From: Flavobacterium sp. | GTDB lineage: Bacteria > Bacteroidota > Bacteroidia > Flavobacteriales > Flavobacteriaceae | Direction of reading: 5' to 3' | DNA: 12,741 nucleotides | NCBI GenBank assembly: GCA_030151565.1 | Contig: JASLDM010000055.1 | Location: 1-12,741 of the forward strand | Shown here: one piece after another, positions 6,531-12,741 of the stretch | How the letters are laid out: every line of letters begins with the position of its first letter | Position numbering within the stretch: position 1 is the first letter of the stretch | Position numbers and translations under genes: made by a program | Notes under the pieces: model-generated | What the model was told of the DNA's origin: nothing | Seen by the model: only the letters and a program-made list of their open reading frames with translations | Database searches by the model: none

Positions 6531-8120
6531 TTAATTTATTAATGGCAATTTGATGATAAAGGTACTGCCTTTACCTTTTTCACTTTCTACGTAAATTTGT
6601 GCATTGTGGTCCAAAATAATTTGTTGCACATATGCTAAACCTAAACCGTGCCCCTTTACATTATGTAAATCTCCAGTGTGTTCTCTATAAAACTTTTCAA
6701 AAATACGCTTCTGAGCTGTTTTACTCATCCCAACACCTTGATCTTGAACTTTAATCAATATAAAGTCTTTAATGTTTTCTGTAAAAACGTCAATTTTAGG
6801 AGCATCACTTGAATACTTTATTGCGTTATCCAGAATGTTCACAATTACACTCGTAAAATGAAATTCATTTAGCAACGCATCACTTCTCTTTGCATCCAAA
6901 TGCAAATCGATAGTTCCTCCGCGATCTTGTACTATTAAACTTACGTGATCGACTGCTGTCTCAATAATCTCGTGGACATCCATATCTTCTTTATCGATAT
7001 CCAACTCTCTTTTTTCTAATTTCGAAATTCGAAGTACGTTTTCAACTTGTGCGTGCATACGTCGATTCTCGTCTTTAATCATCTGCAAATACCGTGCAAC
7101 TTTCTCAGAATCACCAATTACCTTTGGATTTCTAATAGCATCTAAGGCTAAATTAATCGTCGCAATAGGAGTTTTAAACTCGTGCGTCATATTATTGATA
7201 AAGTCTGTTTTGATCTCAGAAATTTGCTTTTGCTTTATCAATTGATTAATCGCATTAAAATACGCTGCGATAATCACCAAGGTAAATAATAACGATAGAA
7301 TGGTAATTCCTATCAGTGATGAGAACAAGTATTTACTCTTATTTGGAAAAGTAACATACAGATGGTACTTGCTCTTACCATCGTTATCAGTTAAAATAGG
7401 CACTCCGTACGTAGAACCCTCCTGATACACAAAGTCATCCGACTTTACTTTTGTTGCTAATCCATTGTTGTAAATTCCAAATTCAAAACCAGCTGTAACA
7501 CCGTATTGACGCAACTCACTATTTAATATTTCAGTCAGCTCTGTTTTTGAAATTCGTTCATCGATACGTCTTAACCCTACGATATCTTTAAAATAAATAT
7601 CAAATTGAGCACGATCAAGAATATCTAAATTATCTGCATTTTCAATGATTTCATCGGGAAAATTCTTTTTAAGAACGGTAGCCTCGTCCACATTATTCCC
7701 TTTGTAAATCTCTGTTTTTCTATGAGAAACAAAGTTTTTTACTGTTATGCTACTATCGTTGAAATTCGTATCAAAGAGCGAACTTTTCATATTGAAATCT
7801 TCCAATATTAAAGTGTTTGAATAAATTACCTGCTCATTTGTGGTTGGATTTCGTTCCACATACATAAACTGCTTAAGCTCACTTTGTTTGGGTGCAACCC
7901 CAATACTGTCTTTCAGTTCGTTGTACTTTCTGTAAAAGTTAGTTGCTTCGTTCTGTTCTAATCGATTGGCAACGTTCCCGATTACTTGCTGTACGTGAAA
8001 CTTAAACTGTTCTTCATTGTTTTTATAAGACGAATTAATCCAGTATAACTGTACGATAATGATCCCCATCAAGGAGAAACTCATCACTGAAACTAATAAA
8101 CGAAACTTAAATTTATTCAT
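6531..8120 (-). CDS. Membrane sensor histidine kinase (RprX-like)
   Basis: A 529-residue kinase that senses a signal outside the cytoplasmic membrane and phosphorylates the regulator encoded just downstream. Membrane helix 1 is at about 8-28 and helix 2 at about 265-289. They enclose a periplasmic sensor region of some 235 residues with no motif I recognise. No HAMP domain is evident: a short linker leads straight to HisKA, with phospho-acceptor His313 in NNMTHEFKTPIATI. The ATPase domain has the N box (NILDNAIKYSS, 428-438), G1 (VQDQGVGM, 458-465), F box (FEKFYR, 474-479) and G2 (GHGLGLAYVQQI, 490-501), so it looks fully active. The start at 8120 gives a short basic N-terminus followed by a membrane helix. 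A good promoter lies directly upstream. RprX-like naming rests on length, layout and gene order. Confidence 0.93.
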   Translation of the reverse strand: MNKFKFRLLVSVMSFSLMGIIIVQLYWINSSYKNNEEQFKFHVQQVIGNVANRLEQNEATNFYRKYNELKDSIGVAPKQSELKQFMYVERNPTTNEQVIYSNTLILEDFNMKSSLFDTNFNDSSITVKNFVSHRKTEIYKGNNVDEATVLKKNFPDEIIENADNLDILDRAQFDIYFKDIVGLRRIDERISKTELTEILNSELRQYGVTAGFEFGIYNNGLATKVKSDDFVYQEGSTYGVPILTDNDGKSKYHLYVTFPNKSKYLFSSLIGITILSLLFTLVIIAAYFNAINQLIKQKQISEIKTDFINNMTHEFKTPIATINLALDAIRNPKVIGDSEKVARYLQMIKDENRRMHAQVENVLRISKLEKRELDIDKEDMDVHEIIETAVDHVSLIVQDRGGTIDLHLDAKRSDALLNEFHFTSVIVNILDNAIKYSSDAPKIDVFTENIKDFILIKVQDQGVGMSKTAQKRIFEKFYREHTGDLHNVKGHGLGLAYVQQIILDHNAQIYVESEKGKGSTFIIKLPLIN

Positions 8121-8128
8121 TTGTATAT

Positions 8129-8158
8129 CAAAATTAACATATTAAAATAAGCATTCAA
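8129..8158 (-). promoter_or_regulatory. Bacteroidetes-type promoter of the kinase/regulator operon
   Basis: Minus strand: TTG (8158-8156), 19-base spacer, TAATTTTG (8136-8129). The -7 box matches TAnnTTTG exactly and the spacing is the usual one. The box ends only 8 bases before the ATG at 8120, so the transcript would have almost no leader. Confidence 0.65.
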
Positions 8159-8164
8159 CAGCCC

Positions 8165-8181
8165 TTAACTAACATTTAACA
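8165..8181. promoter_or_regulatory. 11-bp direct repeat, candidate operator for the OmpR-type regulator
   Basis: TTAACT (8165-8170), five bases, TTAACA (8176-8181): two copies 11 bases apart, one helical turn. They lie 6 bases upstream of the -33 box of the kinase operon. Tandem half-sites at this spacing are what OmpR/PhoB-family dimers bind, and the layout fits activator binding just upstream of the promoter. Assignment to the adjacent regulator is inferred. Confidence 0.4.
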
Positions 8182-8199
8182 ATTAAAGAAAATGATTTT

Positions 8200-8781
8200 T
8201 TAAGTTAAAATCTGATCGATTATTTCTAAAACTTGAATTTCTGTGTCTTTTATTTCTATATTTTTAATTATAAAGTCGCTAAAAGCTTCTTTTTCTAAAT
8301 CCGACATCTGATTCTCAATTATCTTAATTACGCTCTCTTTTGTTACTTTATCACGCTCCATCACGCGTGCTACCCTAACTTCCAATGGTGCAGTCACTAA
8401 GATTACTTTATCACACATACCTTGTAAATTGGATTCCAAAAGGATGGCAGACTCTTTTAGCACAAATGGTGCCGACGCGTTTTCCGCTACCCATTCTTCA
8501 AAGTCCAATCCAACGGCTGGATGCACTATGCTGTTGAGTTCTTCTAATAATGCAGCGTCTTTAAACACCAGATCGCGTATTTTTTTACGGTCCAGTTTTC
8601 CGTCAACCACCACATTTTCTTCAAAAACAGTTTGCACACAAGCTACAATATCCTCACGATCCATAATTAGTTTGGCGCGTTCGTCTGCGATGTAAATTGG
8701 AATACCTTGTTGTTCAAAAAGCTTCGCTACAGTTGTTTTTCCACTGCCAATTCCCCCTGTTAATCCTATAATTTTTGTCAT
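8200..8781 (-). CDS. coaE: Dephospho-CoA kinase
   Basis: A 193-residue enzyme for the last step of coenzyme A synthesis: ATP-dependent phosphorylation of the 3'-hydroxyl of the ribose of dephospho-CoA, in the cytoplasm. The P-loop GGIGSGKTT is at 9-17. ADERAK at 32-37 gives the conserved Asp33 near the substrate. HPAV (87-90), ESAILLES (110-117) and VILVTAP (126-132) are further family segments, and the LID region has the basic residues Arg136, Arg139 and Arg143. Length is typical (about 195-205). It follows the glycosyltransferase gene with one base between stop and start, so the two are co-transcribed. No terminator is seen in the 79 bases before the histidine kinase gene, so read-through into the two-component operon is possible. 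Confidence 0.95.
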   Translation of the reverse strand: MTKIIGLTGGIGSGKTTVAKLFEQQGIPIYIADERAKLIMDREDIVACVQTVFEENVVVDGKLDRKKIRDLVFKDAALLEELNSIVHPAVGLDFEEWVAENASAPFVLKESAILLESNLQGMCDKVILVTAPLEVRVARVMERDKVTKESVIKIIENQMSDLEKEAFSDFIIKNIEIKDTEIQVLEIIDQILT

Positions 8782-8782
8782 A

Positions 8783-9784
8783 CTATTCGGCTTTAAAAAA
8801 CATTTCTGGCATTCCTTCTTCAGGCTTCACCCCCATTACAGCTAACTTAAATGTGGATATAGCAAACCCTCTTCCGTATCCATAGAACTGAATCAGGGTG
8901 GCAATTATTGTAAGAAAACCAATCTTTATATTTTTCTCTTTTAAAGTAGCTGATACCAAAAGAATTAACAAATATAGCAGATAAAGTAGAACTCCAACAT
9001 AAATTCCTAAAACAGCTGCAAATAAACTTGTTAGCAAGCCAATCATAAACAAGAAAGGAAACCAATACGTCAGTTTTTTATACTCAGGATAGCGTTGGTT
9101 TAAAATAGGTCTAGCCTTGCCAAACTTGGTTACTTGGATGTAAAAACGCTTCCAATCGATACGGCGCTTGTGATACACAAATGCTTTAGGGAACAATTCG
9201 GTTTCATAGCCCAAATTCCACAAGCGAATAGTCAAGTCTGGATCTTCACCAGGATGTATGTTTCCAAAACCTCCAGATGCTTCAAAAGCCTCTTTAGAGA
9301 TGCCCATATTAAAGCTTCGAGGCTGAAATTTATGAATGCGCTCAGACGCTCCACGGATACCTCCAGTGGTTAAAAAAGAAGTCATTGAAAAGTTGATGGC
9401 TTTTTGCACATCAGAAAAACTAGCTAATGCCGCATCAGGTCCACCAAAACAAGCCACATATTTTTCTGACAAATACGCATCTACTTGCTCTAGGTAATGC
9501 GCAGGTAATAAGCAGTCCGAGTCCAAGATAATAAAGTAATCGCCTTGGGCTTTGCGCATCCCGTAATTGCGAGAACTACCTGGTCCGGAATTATCTTTAT
9601 AATAATACGAGATGTTTAAACGTTCTCTATAGCGCGCTACTACGTCATCGCATCGAACGGTGGAGCCATCTTCAACCACAACTATTTCATAGTTTGACCG
9701 ATACGTCTGCGTGGTTAAGCTTGCCAAAAGTTCATCGATTTCATCTGGTCGATTATATACTGGAATGATAAATGAGTAGTGCAT
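8783..9784 (-). CDS. Family 2 glycosyltransferase with C-terminal membrane helices
   Basis: A 333-residue inverting glycosyltransferase of the GT-A fold that would transfer a sugar from a nucleotide-sugar at the cytoplasmic membrane face. The N-terminus has SFIIPVYNRPDEI (4-16) and VVVEDGST (35-42) for nucleotide binding. DSD at 88-90 (in IILDSDCLLP) is the metal-binding DxD motif, and GED at 179-181 supplies the likely catalytic base. The C-terminal part has three hydrophobic segments (about 241-258, 260-281 and 287-305). Such enzymes build surface polysaccharide, glycolipid or glycoprotein glycans; donor and acceptor cannot be read from the sequence. No other glycan genes are nearby, so this is not part of a polysaccharide cluster in the window. 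It is first in a two-gene unit with coaE and divergent from porX. Confidence 0.9.
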   Translation of the reverse strand: MHYSFIIPVYNRPDEIDELLASLTTQTYRSNYEIVVVEDGSTVRCDDVVARYRERLNISYYYKDNSGPGSSRNYGMRKAQGDYFIILDSDCLLPAHYLEQVDAYLSEKYVACFGGPDAALASFSDVQKAINFSMTSFLTTGGIRGASERIHKFQPRSFNMGISKEAFEASGGFGNIHPGEDPDLTIRLWNLGYETELFPKAFVYHKRRIDWKRFYIQVTKFGKARPILNQRYPEYKKLTYWFPFLFMIGLLTSLFAAVLGIYVGVLLYLLYLLILLVSATLKEKNIKIGFLTIIATLIQFYGYGRGFAISTFKLAVMGVKPEEGMPEMFFKAE

Positions 9785-9808
9785 TATAAAGTTTTACTAA
9801 AAGATAAA

Positions 9809-9816
9809 CAAATGTA
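9809..9816 (-). promoter_or_regulatory. Candidate -7 element (TACATTTG) for the glycosyltransferase-coaE unit
   Basis: On the minus strand TACATTTG matches TAnnTTTG exactly and ends 24 bases before the ATG at 9784. The -33 region is TTTCG at about 21 bases upstream, a poor match to TTG. It overlaps the repeats described at 9814-9840. Confidence 0.45.
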
Positions 9817-9840
9817 TTGTTTCGTATTGTAATAACGAAA
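9814..9840. repeat. Short direct and inverted repeats over the glycosyltransferase promoter
   Basis: GTATTGT occurs at 9814-9820 and again at 9824-9830, a 10-base period. TTTCGT (9820-9825) and ACGAAA (9835-9840) form a 6-bp inverted repeat with a 9-base spacer. Both lie between porX and the glycosyltransferase gene and overlap the latter's core promoter. They might form a repressor site, or be chance in AT-rich DNA. Confidence 0.3.
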
Positions 9841-9961
9841 TTCATTACTATATTTATCATTAAAAATTTGAAAATAGCTCATAAAAAAAGCATTATTAAT
9901 CCAAAGAAATTGTTTTTTTAAAAACTATTATCACAACTAATTATTTAAAATAAATTAAAAA

Positions 9962-11512
9962 ATGAATACCATAAACATCCTATGGGTTGACGATGAAGTC
10001 GATTTATTAAAGCCACATATTCTTTTTTTAGAAAAGAAAAACTATAATGTATCGACCTGCACAAATGGACAAGATGCTATTCAATTATTTAAAGATCAGC
10101 TTTTTGATATTGTATTTTTAGACGAAAATATGCCTGGTTTAAGTGGTTTAGACACCCTTCAAGAAATTAAAGCCATCAAACCGGCAACTCCTATTATAAT
10201 GATTACCAAAAGCGAGGAAGAGTACATAATGGAAGAAGCCATTGGTGCTAAAATCGCAGATTACTTAATCAAGCCTGTAAATCCGAACCAGATTTTATTG
10301 AGCTTGAAAAAAAACTTAGACCACTCGCGTTTGGTTTCCGAGAAATCCTCTTCCAGCTATCAGAGAGAATTCCGCAATATTTCATTAGAGTTGATGGAAG
10401 CGTCAAACTATGAAGAATGGATCTCGATTTACAGAAAACTCATCTATTGGGAACTAAAGTTGGAAAACATAGAAGACCAAGGTTTGATATCCATCTTGGA
10501 AAGCCAAAAGTCTGAAGCCAATATTCAATTCGGAAAATTTGTAGAGAAACGCTACGAAACTTGGATCAACAATCCAGAGGAAAGTCCTGTATTGTCGCAT
10601 CAGATTTTCAGAAAATGGGTAGCACCAGAATTAAAAGGAGATAAAAACGTGCTGTTTGTCGTGATTGACAACCTTCGTTTTGACCAATGGCGCGCCTTTG
10701 AAAACATTGTAAACAACCATTATAAGGTGCAGGAAGAAAAGAGCTTCTACTCTATTTTGCCCACCGCTACACAATATGCTAGAAATGCCATTTTCTCTGG
10801 ATTAACACCTTTGCAAATGGAACAACAGTTTCCTAAATACTGGAAAAACGACACCGATGATGGTGGTAAAAACCTGTTTGAAAACGAGTTTTTGCAAGAG
10901 CAATTGAAGCGTTTGCGTTTGGATATTAAAAATGAGTATTTCAAAATTACCAACCAAAAAGAAGGTAAAAAACTAGTAGACAACTTCAAATCCCTTAAGG
11001 ACAATAAGCTGATTACCGTAGTTTACAACTTTGTGGATATGATCTCGCACGCCAAAACGGAAATGGAAGTAATCAAAGAACTGGCTTCTAATGACAAGGC
11101 GTACCGCTCCTTAACCACCAGTTGGTTTCAAAACTCACCGCTTTTAGAAATCATTCAACAGGCACAATTGGCAGGCTTTAAATTGATCATAACCACCGAT
11201 CACGGTACTATTAATTGTAAAAATCCTTCTAAGGTAATTGGCGATAAACAAACCAGTTTAAACCTGCGTTACAAAACAGGAAAAAGCTTAACGTTTGAAC
11301 AAAAAGATGTATATGCTGTAAAAGATCCTAAAAAAATACAACTTCCTGCCATCAATATGAGTAGTTCTTTTATTTTTGCAAAAAGCGACTATTTCTTGGC
11401 TTACGTCAATAACTTTAATTATTACGCCAGCTATTTTAGAAATACCTACCAACACGGAGGTATCTCGTTAGAAGAAATGATTGTTCCCTTTATAATTTTA
11501 GATCCAAAGTAA
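9962..11512 (+). CDS. porX: PorX: response regulator fused to a PglZ (alkaline phosphatase superfamily) domain
   Basis: A 516-residue two-domain regulator of the type IX secretion system, which exports adhesins, gliding proteins and enzymes across the outer membrane in Bacteroidetes. The receiver domain (about 4-120) has Asp10/Asp11, phospho-acceptor Asp54 (VFLDENMP), Thr82 and Lys104 (IKPVNP). A helical linker (about 125-220) joins it to the PglZ domain (about 225-512). All expected metal ligands are visible: Asp236 (VVIDNLRFDQW), the nucleophile Thr270 (or Thr268) in LPTATQYARNAIFSG, Asp359 and His363 (NFVDMISH), Asp413/His414 (TTDHG) and His498 (YQHGG). The domain should thus be an active zinc phosphodiesterase; P. 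gingivalis PorX is reported to cleave oligonucleotides. There is no DNA-binding domain. The known partner kinase PorY is not obviously in this window. The stop abuts the tsaE start. Confidence 0.95.
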   Translation: MNTINILWVDDEVDLLKPHILFLEKKNYNVSTCTNGQDAIQLFKDQLFDIVFLDENMPGLSGLDTLQEIKAIKPATPIIMITKSEEEYIMEEAIGAKIADYLIKPVNPNQILLSLKKNLDHSRLVSEKSSSSYQREFRNISLELMEASNYEEWISIYRKLIYWELKLENIEDQGLISILESQKSEANIQFGKFVEKRYETWINNPEESPVLSHQIFRKWVAPELKGDKNVLFVVIDNLRFDQWRAFENIVNNHYKVQEEKSFYSILPTATQYARNAIFSGLTPLQMEQQFPKYWKNDTDDGGKNLFENEFLQEQLKRLRLDIKNEYFKITNQKEGKKLVDNFKSLKDNKLITVVYNFVDMISHAKTEMEVIKELASNDKAYRSLTTSWFQNSPLLEIIQQAQLAGFKLIITTDHGTINCKNPSKVIGDKQTSLNLRYKTGKSLTFEQKDVYAVKDPKKIQLPAINMSSSFIFAKSDYFLAYVNNFNYYASYFRNTYQHGGISLEEMIVPFIILDPK

Positions 11513-11929
11513 ATGGAAATTATATTCAAATTAGATGAAATTGAACAAGTAGCCCAAAAACTACTTCACGAAATAAAACACAATATCGTTTTGTTTGACG
11601 CCAATATGGGCGTTGGAAAAACCACATTAATCAAAGAATTAGCCAAGCAACTTGGTGTAGCAGACCTAACCAGTAGTCCTACCTTTTCTATTGTTAATGA
11701 ATACCAATCGCAAACCACAGGGGCAACCGTGTATCACTTTGACTTGTACCGCATTACTTCTGATGAAGAAGCTTACGATATGGGGCTAGACGAATACTTT
11801 GACTCTGGCAATTGGTGCTTTATCGAGTGGCCAGAACAAGCAGCTAGTTTACTTCCAAGCACACATACATTGCTAAAAATAAACTTATTAGCCGATGGTT
11901 CACGAAAATTAACAGTGCATAATACCTAA
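11513..11929 (+). CDS. tsaE: TsaE, ATPase of the t6A tRNA-modification complex
   Basis: A 138-residue P-loop ATPase that works with TsaB and TsaD to place threonylcarbamoyl on A37 of tRNAs reading ANN codons. Walker A is at 30-38 (ANMGVGKTT; the first position is Ala where Gly is usual, still within the P-loop pattern). SSPTFSIVNEY (54-64) is the switch I segment, HFDLYR (75-80) carries the catalytic Asp77, and FIEWPE (103-108) has the conserved Glu-Trp pair. Length is typical. The ATG follows the porX TAA with no base between (TAAATG), and the next gene starts 5 bases after its stop, so translation is probably coupled across the three genes. tsaB and tsaD are not in the window. Confidence 0.95.
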   Translation: MEIIFKLDEIEQVAQKLLHEIKHNIVLFDANMGVGKTTLIKELAKQLGVADLTSSPTFSIVNEYQSQTTGATVYHFDLYRITSDEEAYDMGLDEYFDSGNWCFIEWPEQAASLLPSTHTLLKINLLADGSRKLTVHNT

Positions 11930-11934
11930 TAAAA

Positions 11935-12741
11935 ATGGCCATTACTACCCCTTTTAATTCCAAAGAATTAATTCCTCAAGAGGAATGTTTATTGGTAGAC
12001 AGAAAAAAAGGATCGCTATTTATTGGTGTTCCAAAAGAGGATTTTAACATCGAGAAACGGATCTGCTTAACTCCAGAAGCCGTACATACTTTGACCAATT
12101 ATGGACATCGGGTATTGCTAGAAGCTGGAGCAGGAGAAGCCGCTTCTTACCCCGATTTGGAATACAGCAAAGCAGGTGCGGAAATAACACACGATACTAA
12201 AAAAGTATTTGGCTGTGCCATCGTTATTAAGGTAGTGCCGCCCACTTTGGAAGAAATCGAATGGATGGCACCCGCAAGTACGTTATGGTCTACCATACAG
12301 CTTAAAACACTGGATAGCGCTTATTTTAAAAAACTGGCTTCTAAAAAAATCAGCGCCATAGGTCTAGACTTTTTCAAAGAACGCAACGGATCCTATCCTG
12401 CCGTGCACGCATTGAGCGAAATAGCAGGAATTTCCTCTATACTCATAGCCTCTGAATTGATGACCACTTCCCAGTCTGGAAAAGGCTTGTTGTTTGGAAA
12501 CATTACAGGCGTACAACCCACAGAGGTAGTCATATTGGGCGCAGGAATTGTAGCAGAAAACGCAGCACGCACTGCATTAGGGTTAGGCGCCAATGTACGC
12601 GTATTTGACAATTCACTTCAAAAATTAAAACGCTTACAAAACAATTTACCGCATAGAATTGCCACTTCTACACTTCAAGAAAAAGTGCTTTTAAAGGCCT
12701 TGATGCGTTGCGACGTAGCCATTGGAGCCATAAAAGGTAAA
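11935..12741 (+). CDS. Alanine dehydrogenase family protein, 3' end beyond the window
   Basis: The frame is open from the ATG at 11935 to the window edge (269 codons); a full protein would be near 400 residues. The N-terminal half matches alanine dehydrogenase/PntA substrate-domain order: GVPKE (31-35), EKR-x-CLTPEAV with Arg42, and Lys99 (IKVVPP), both pyruvate-contacting residues in alanine dehydrogenases. The NAD domain has GAGIVAENAART (202-213) and Asp225 (VFDNS), which favours NAD over NADP. CDVAIGA (259-265) keeps the Asp of the active-site loop. However, where true alanine dehydrogenases have the catalytic His of the FTxLHLA segment, this protein has Gln122 (STIQLKTL). There is an N-terminal extension of about 28 residues. 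Alanine/pyruvate interconversion is the usual annotation, but the substrate is uncertain. It is probably third in the porX-tsaE operon. Confidence 0.85.
   Translation, partial: MAITTPFNSKELIPQEECLLVDRKKGSLFIGVPKEDFNIEKRICLTPEAVHTLTNYGHRVLLEAGAGEAASYPDLEYSKAGAEITHDTKKVFGCAIVIKVVPPTLEEIEWMAPASTLWSTIQLKTLDSAYFKKLASKKISAIGLDFFKERNGSYPAVHALSEIAGISSILIASELMTTSQSGKGLLFGNITGVQPTEVVILGAGIVAENAARTALGLGANVRVFDNSLQKLKRLQNNLPHRIATSTLQEKVLLKALMRCDVAIGAIKGK

Noticed and set aside
6531..8120. The histidine kinase as PorY, the partner of the nearby PorX
   Set aside because: It has its own response regulator 5 bases downstream in the same operon, and porX is on the other strand with two unrelated genes between. 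PorY is usually unlinked to porX.
9134..9373. Plus-strand open frame inside the glycosyltransferase gene, and similar antisense frames inside coaE, ndh and porX
   Set aside because: They are shadows of well-supported genes on the other strand, with no domain and no promoter.
9785..9961. A clear housekeeping promoter for porX
   Set aside because: The 177-base gap is extremely AT-rich and has several TTG triplets, but no plus-strand TAnnTTTG at a proper distance that I could support.
12393..12611. Minus-strand open frame of 72 codons at the right end
   Set aside because: It lies wholly within the alanine dehydrogenase-family gene, whose plus-strand reading has clear motifs.

Overview
The window reads as chromosomal DNA from a member of the Flavobacteriaceae (Bacteroidetes). 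The reasons are: AT-rich sequence; little sign of Shine-Dalgarno sites before the genes; promoter elements of the Bacteroidetes type (TTG, about 19 bases, TAnnTTTG); and gene families typical of the phylum, namely PorX, a DUF3810 metalloprotease, an RprX/RprY-like two-component pair and an ECF sigma factor paired with a small multi-pass membrane protein. All genes look intact and of normal length. I see no insertion sequence, phage gene, CRISPR array, tRNA or rRNA. The content is mostly core and regulatory, not an accessory island.

Layout. 61-558 (minus) is a small hypothetical protein with a DnaJ-like cysteine cluster. 559-1083 is an AT-rich gap that holds a possible small minus-strand transcription unit. 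1084-2163 (plus) is a DUF3810 membrane protein with an HExxH zinc-protease signature, and it meets a type II NADH dehydrogenase (2168-3490, minus) tail to tail. 3630-4745 (plus) is an ECF sigma factor followed by a four-helix membrane protein, preceded by an ECF-type promoter that suggests self-regulation. 4792-5733 (plus) is OxyR, with both redox cysteines at the E. coli positions. A strong bidirectional terminator at 5757-5789 separates it from the minus-strand genes.

9784 down to 5803 (minus) runs glycosyltransferase, coaE, histidine kinase, response regulator. The kinase/regulator pair has its own promoter and an 11-bp direct repeat just upstream that could be the regulator's own binding site. 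Plus-strand genes then run from 9962 to the end: porX (response regulator fused to a PglZ phosphodiesterase domain, regulator of type IX secretion), tsaE (t6A tRNA modification ATPase) and an alanine dehydrogenase-family gene cut off by the window edge. They are packed with 0 and 5 bases between them and look like one operon.

How it works together: the window is dense in signal sensing (an ECF sigma with a likely membrane inhibitor, OxyR, a two-component pair, PorX) set among respiratory, coenzyme A, tRNA-modification and amino-acid genes. I found no clearly new multi-gene system. The points most worth checking are the ECF autoregulatory promoter and its zinc-less membrane partner, the direct-repeat operator of the two-component operon, the His-to-Gln change in the alanine dehydrogenase-like protein, the porX-tsaE coupling, and the possible small RNA near 790-890.
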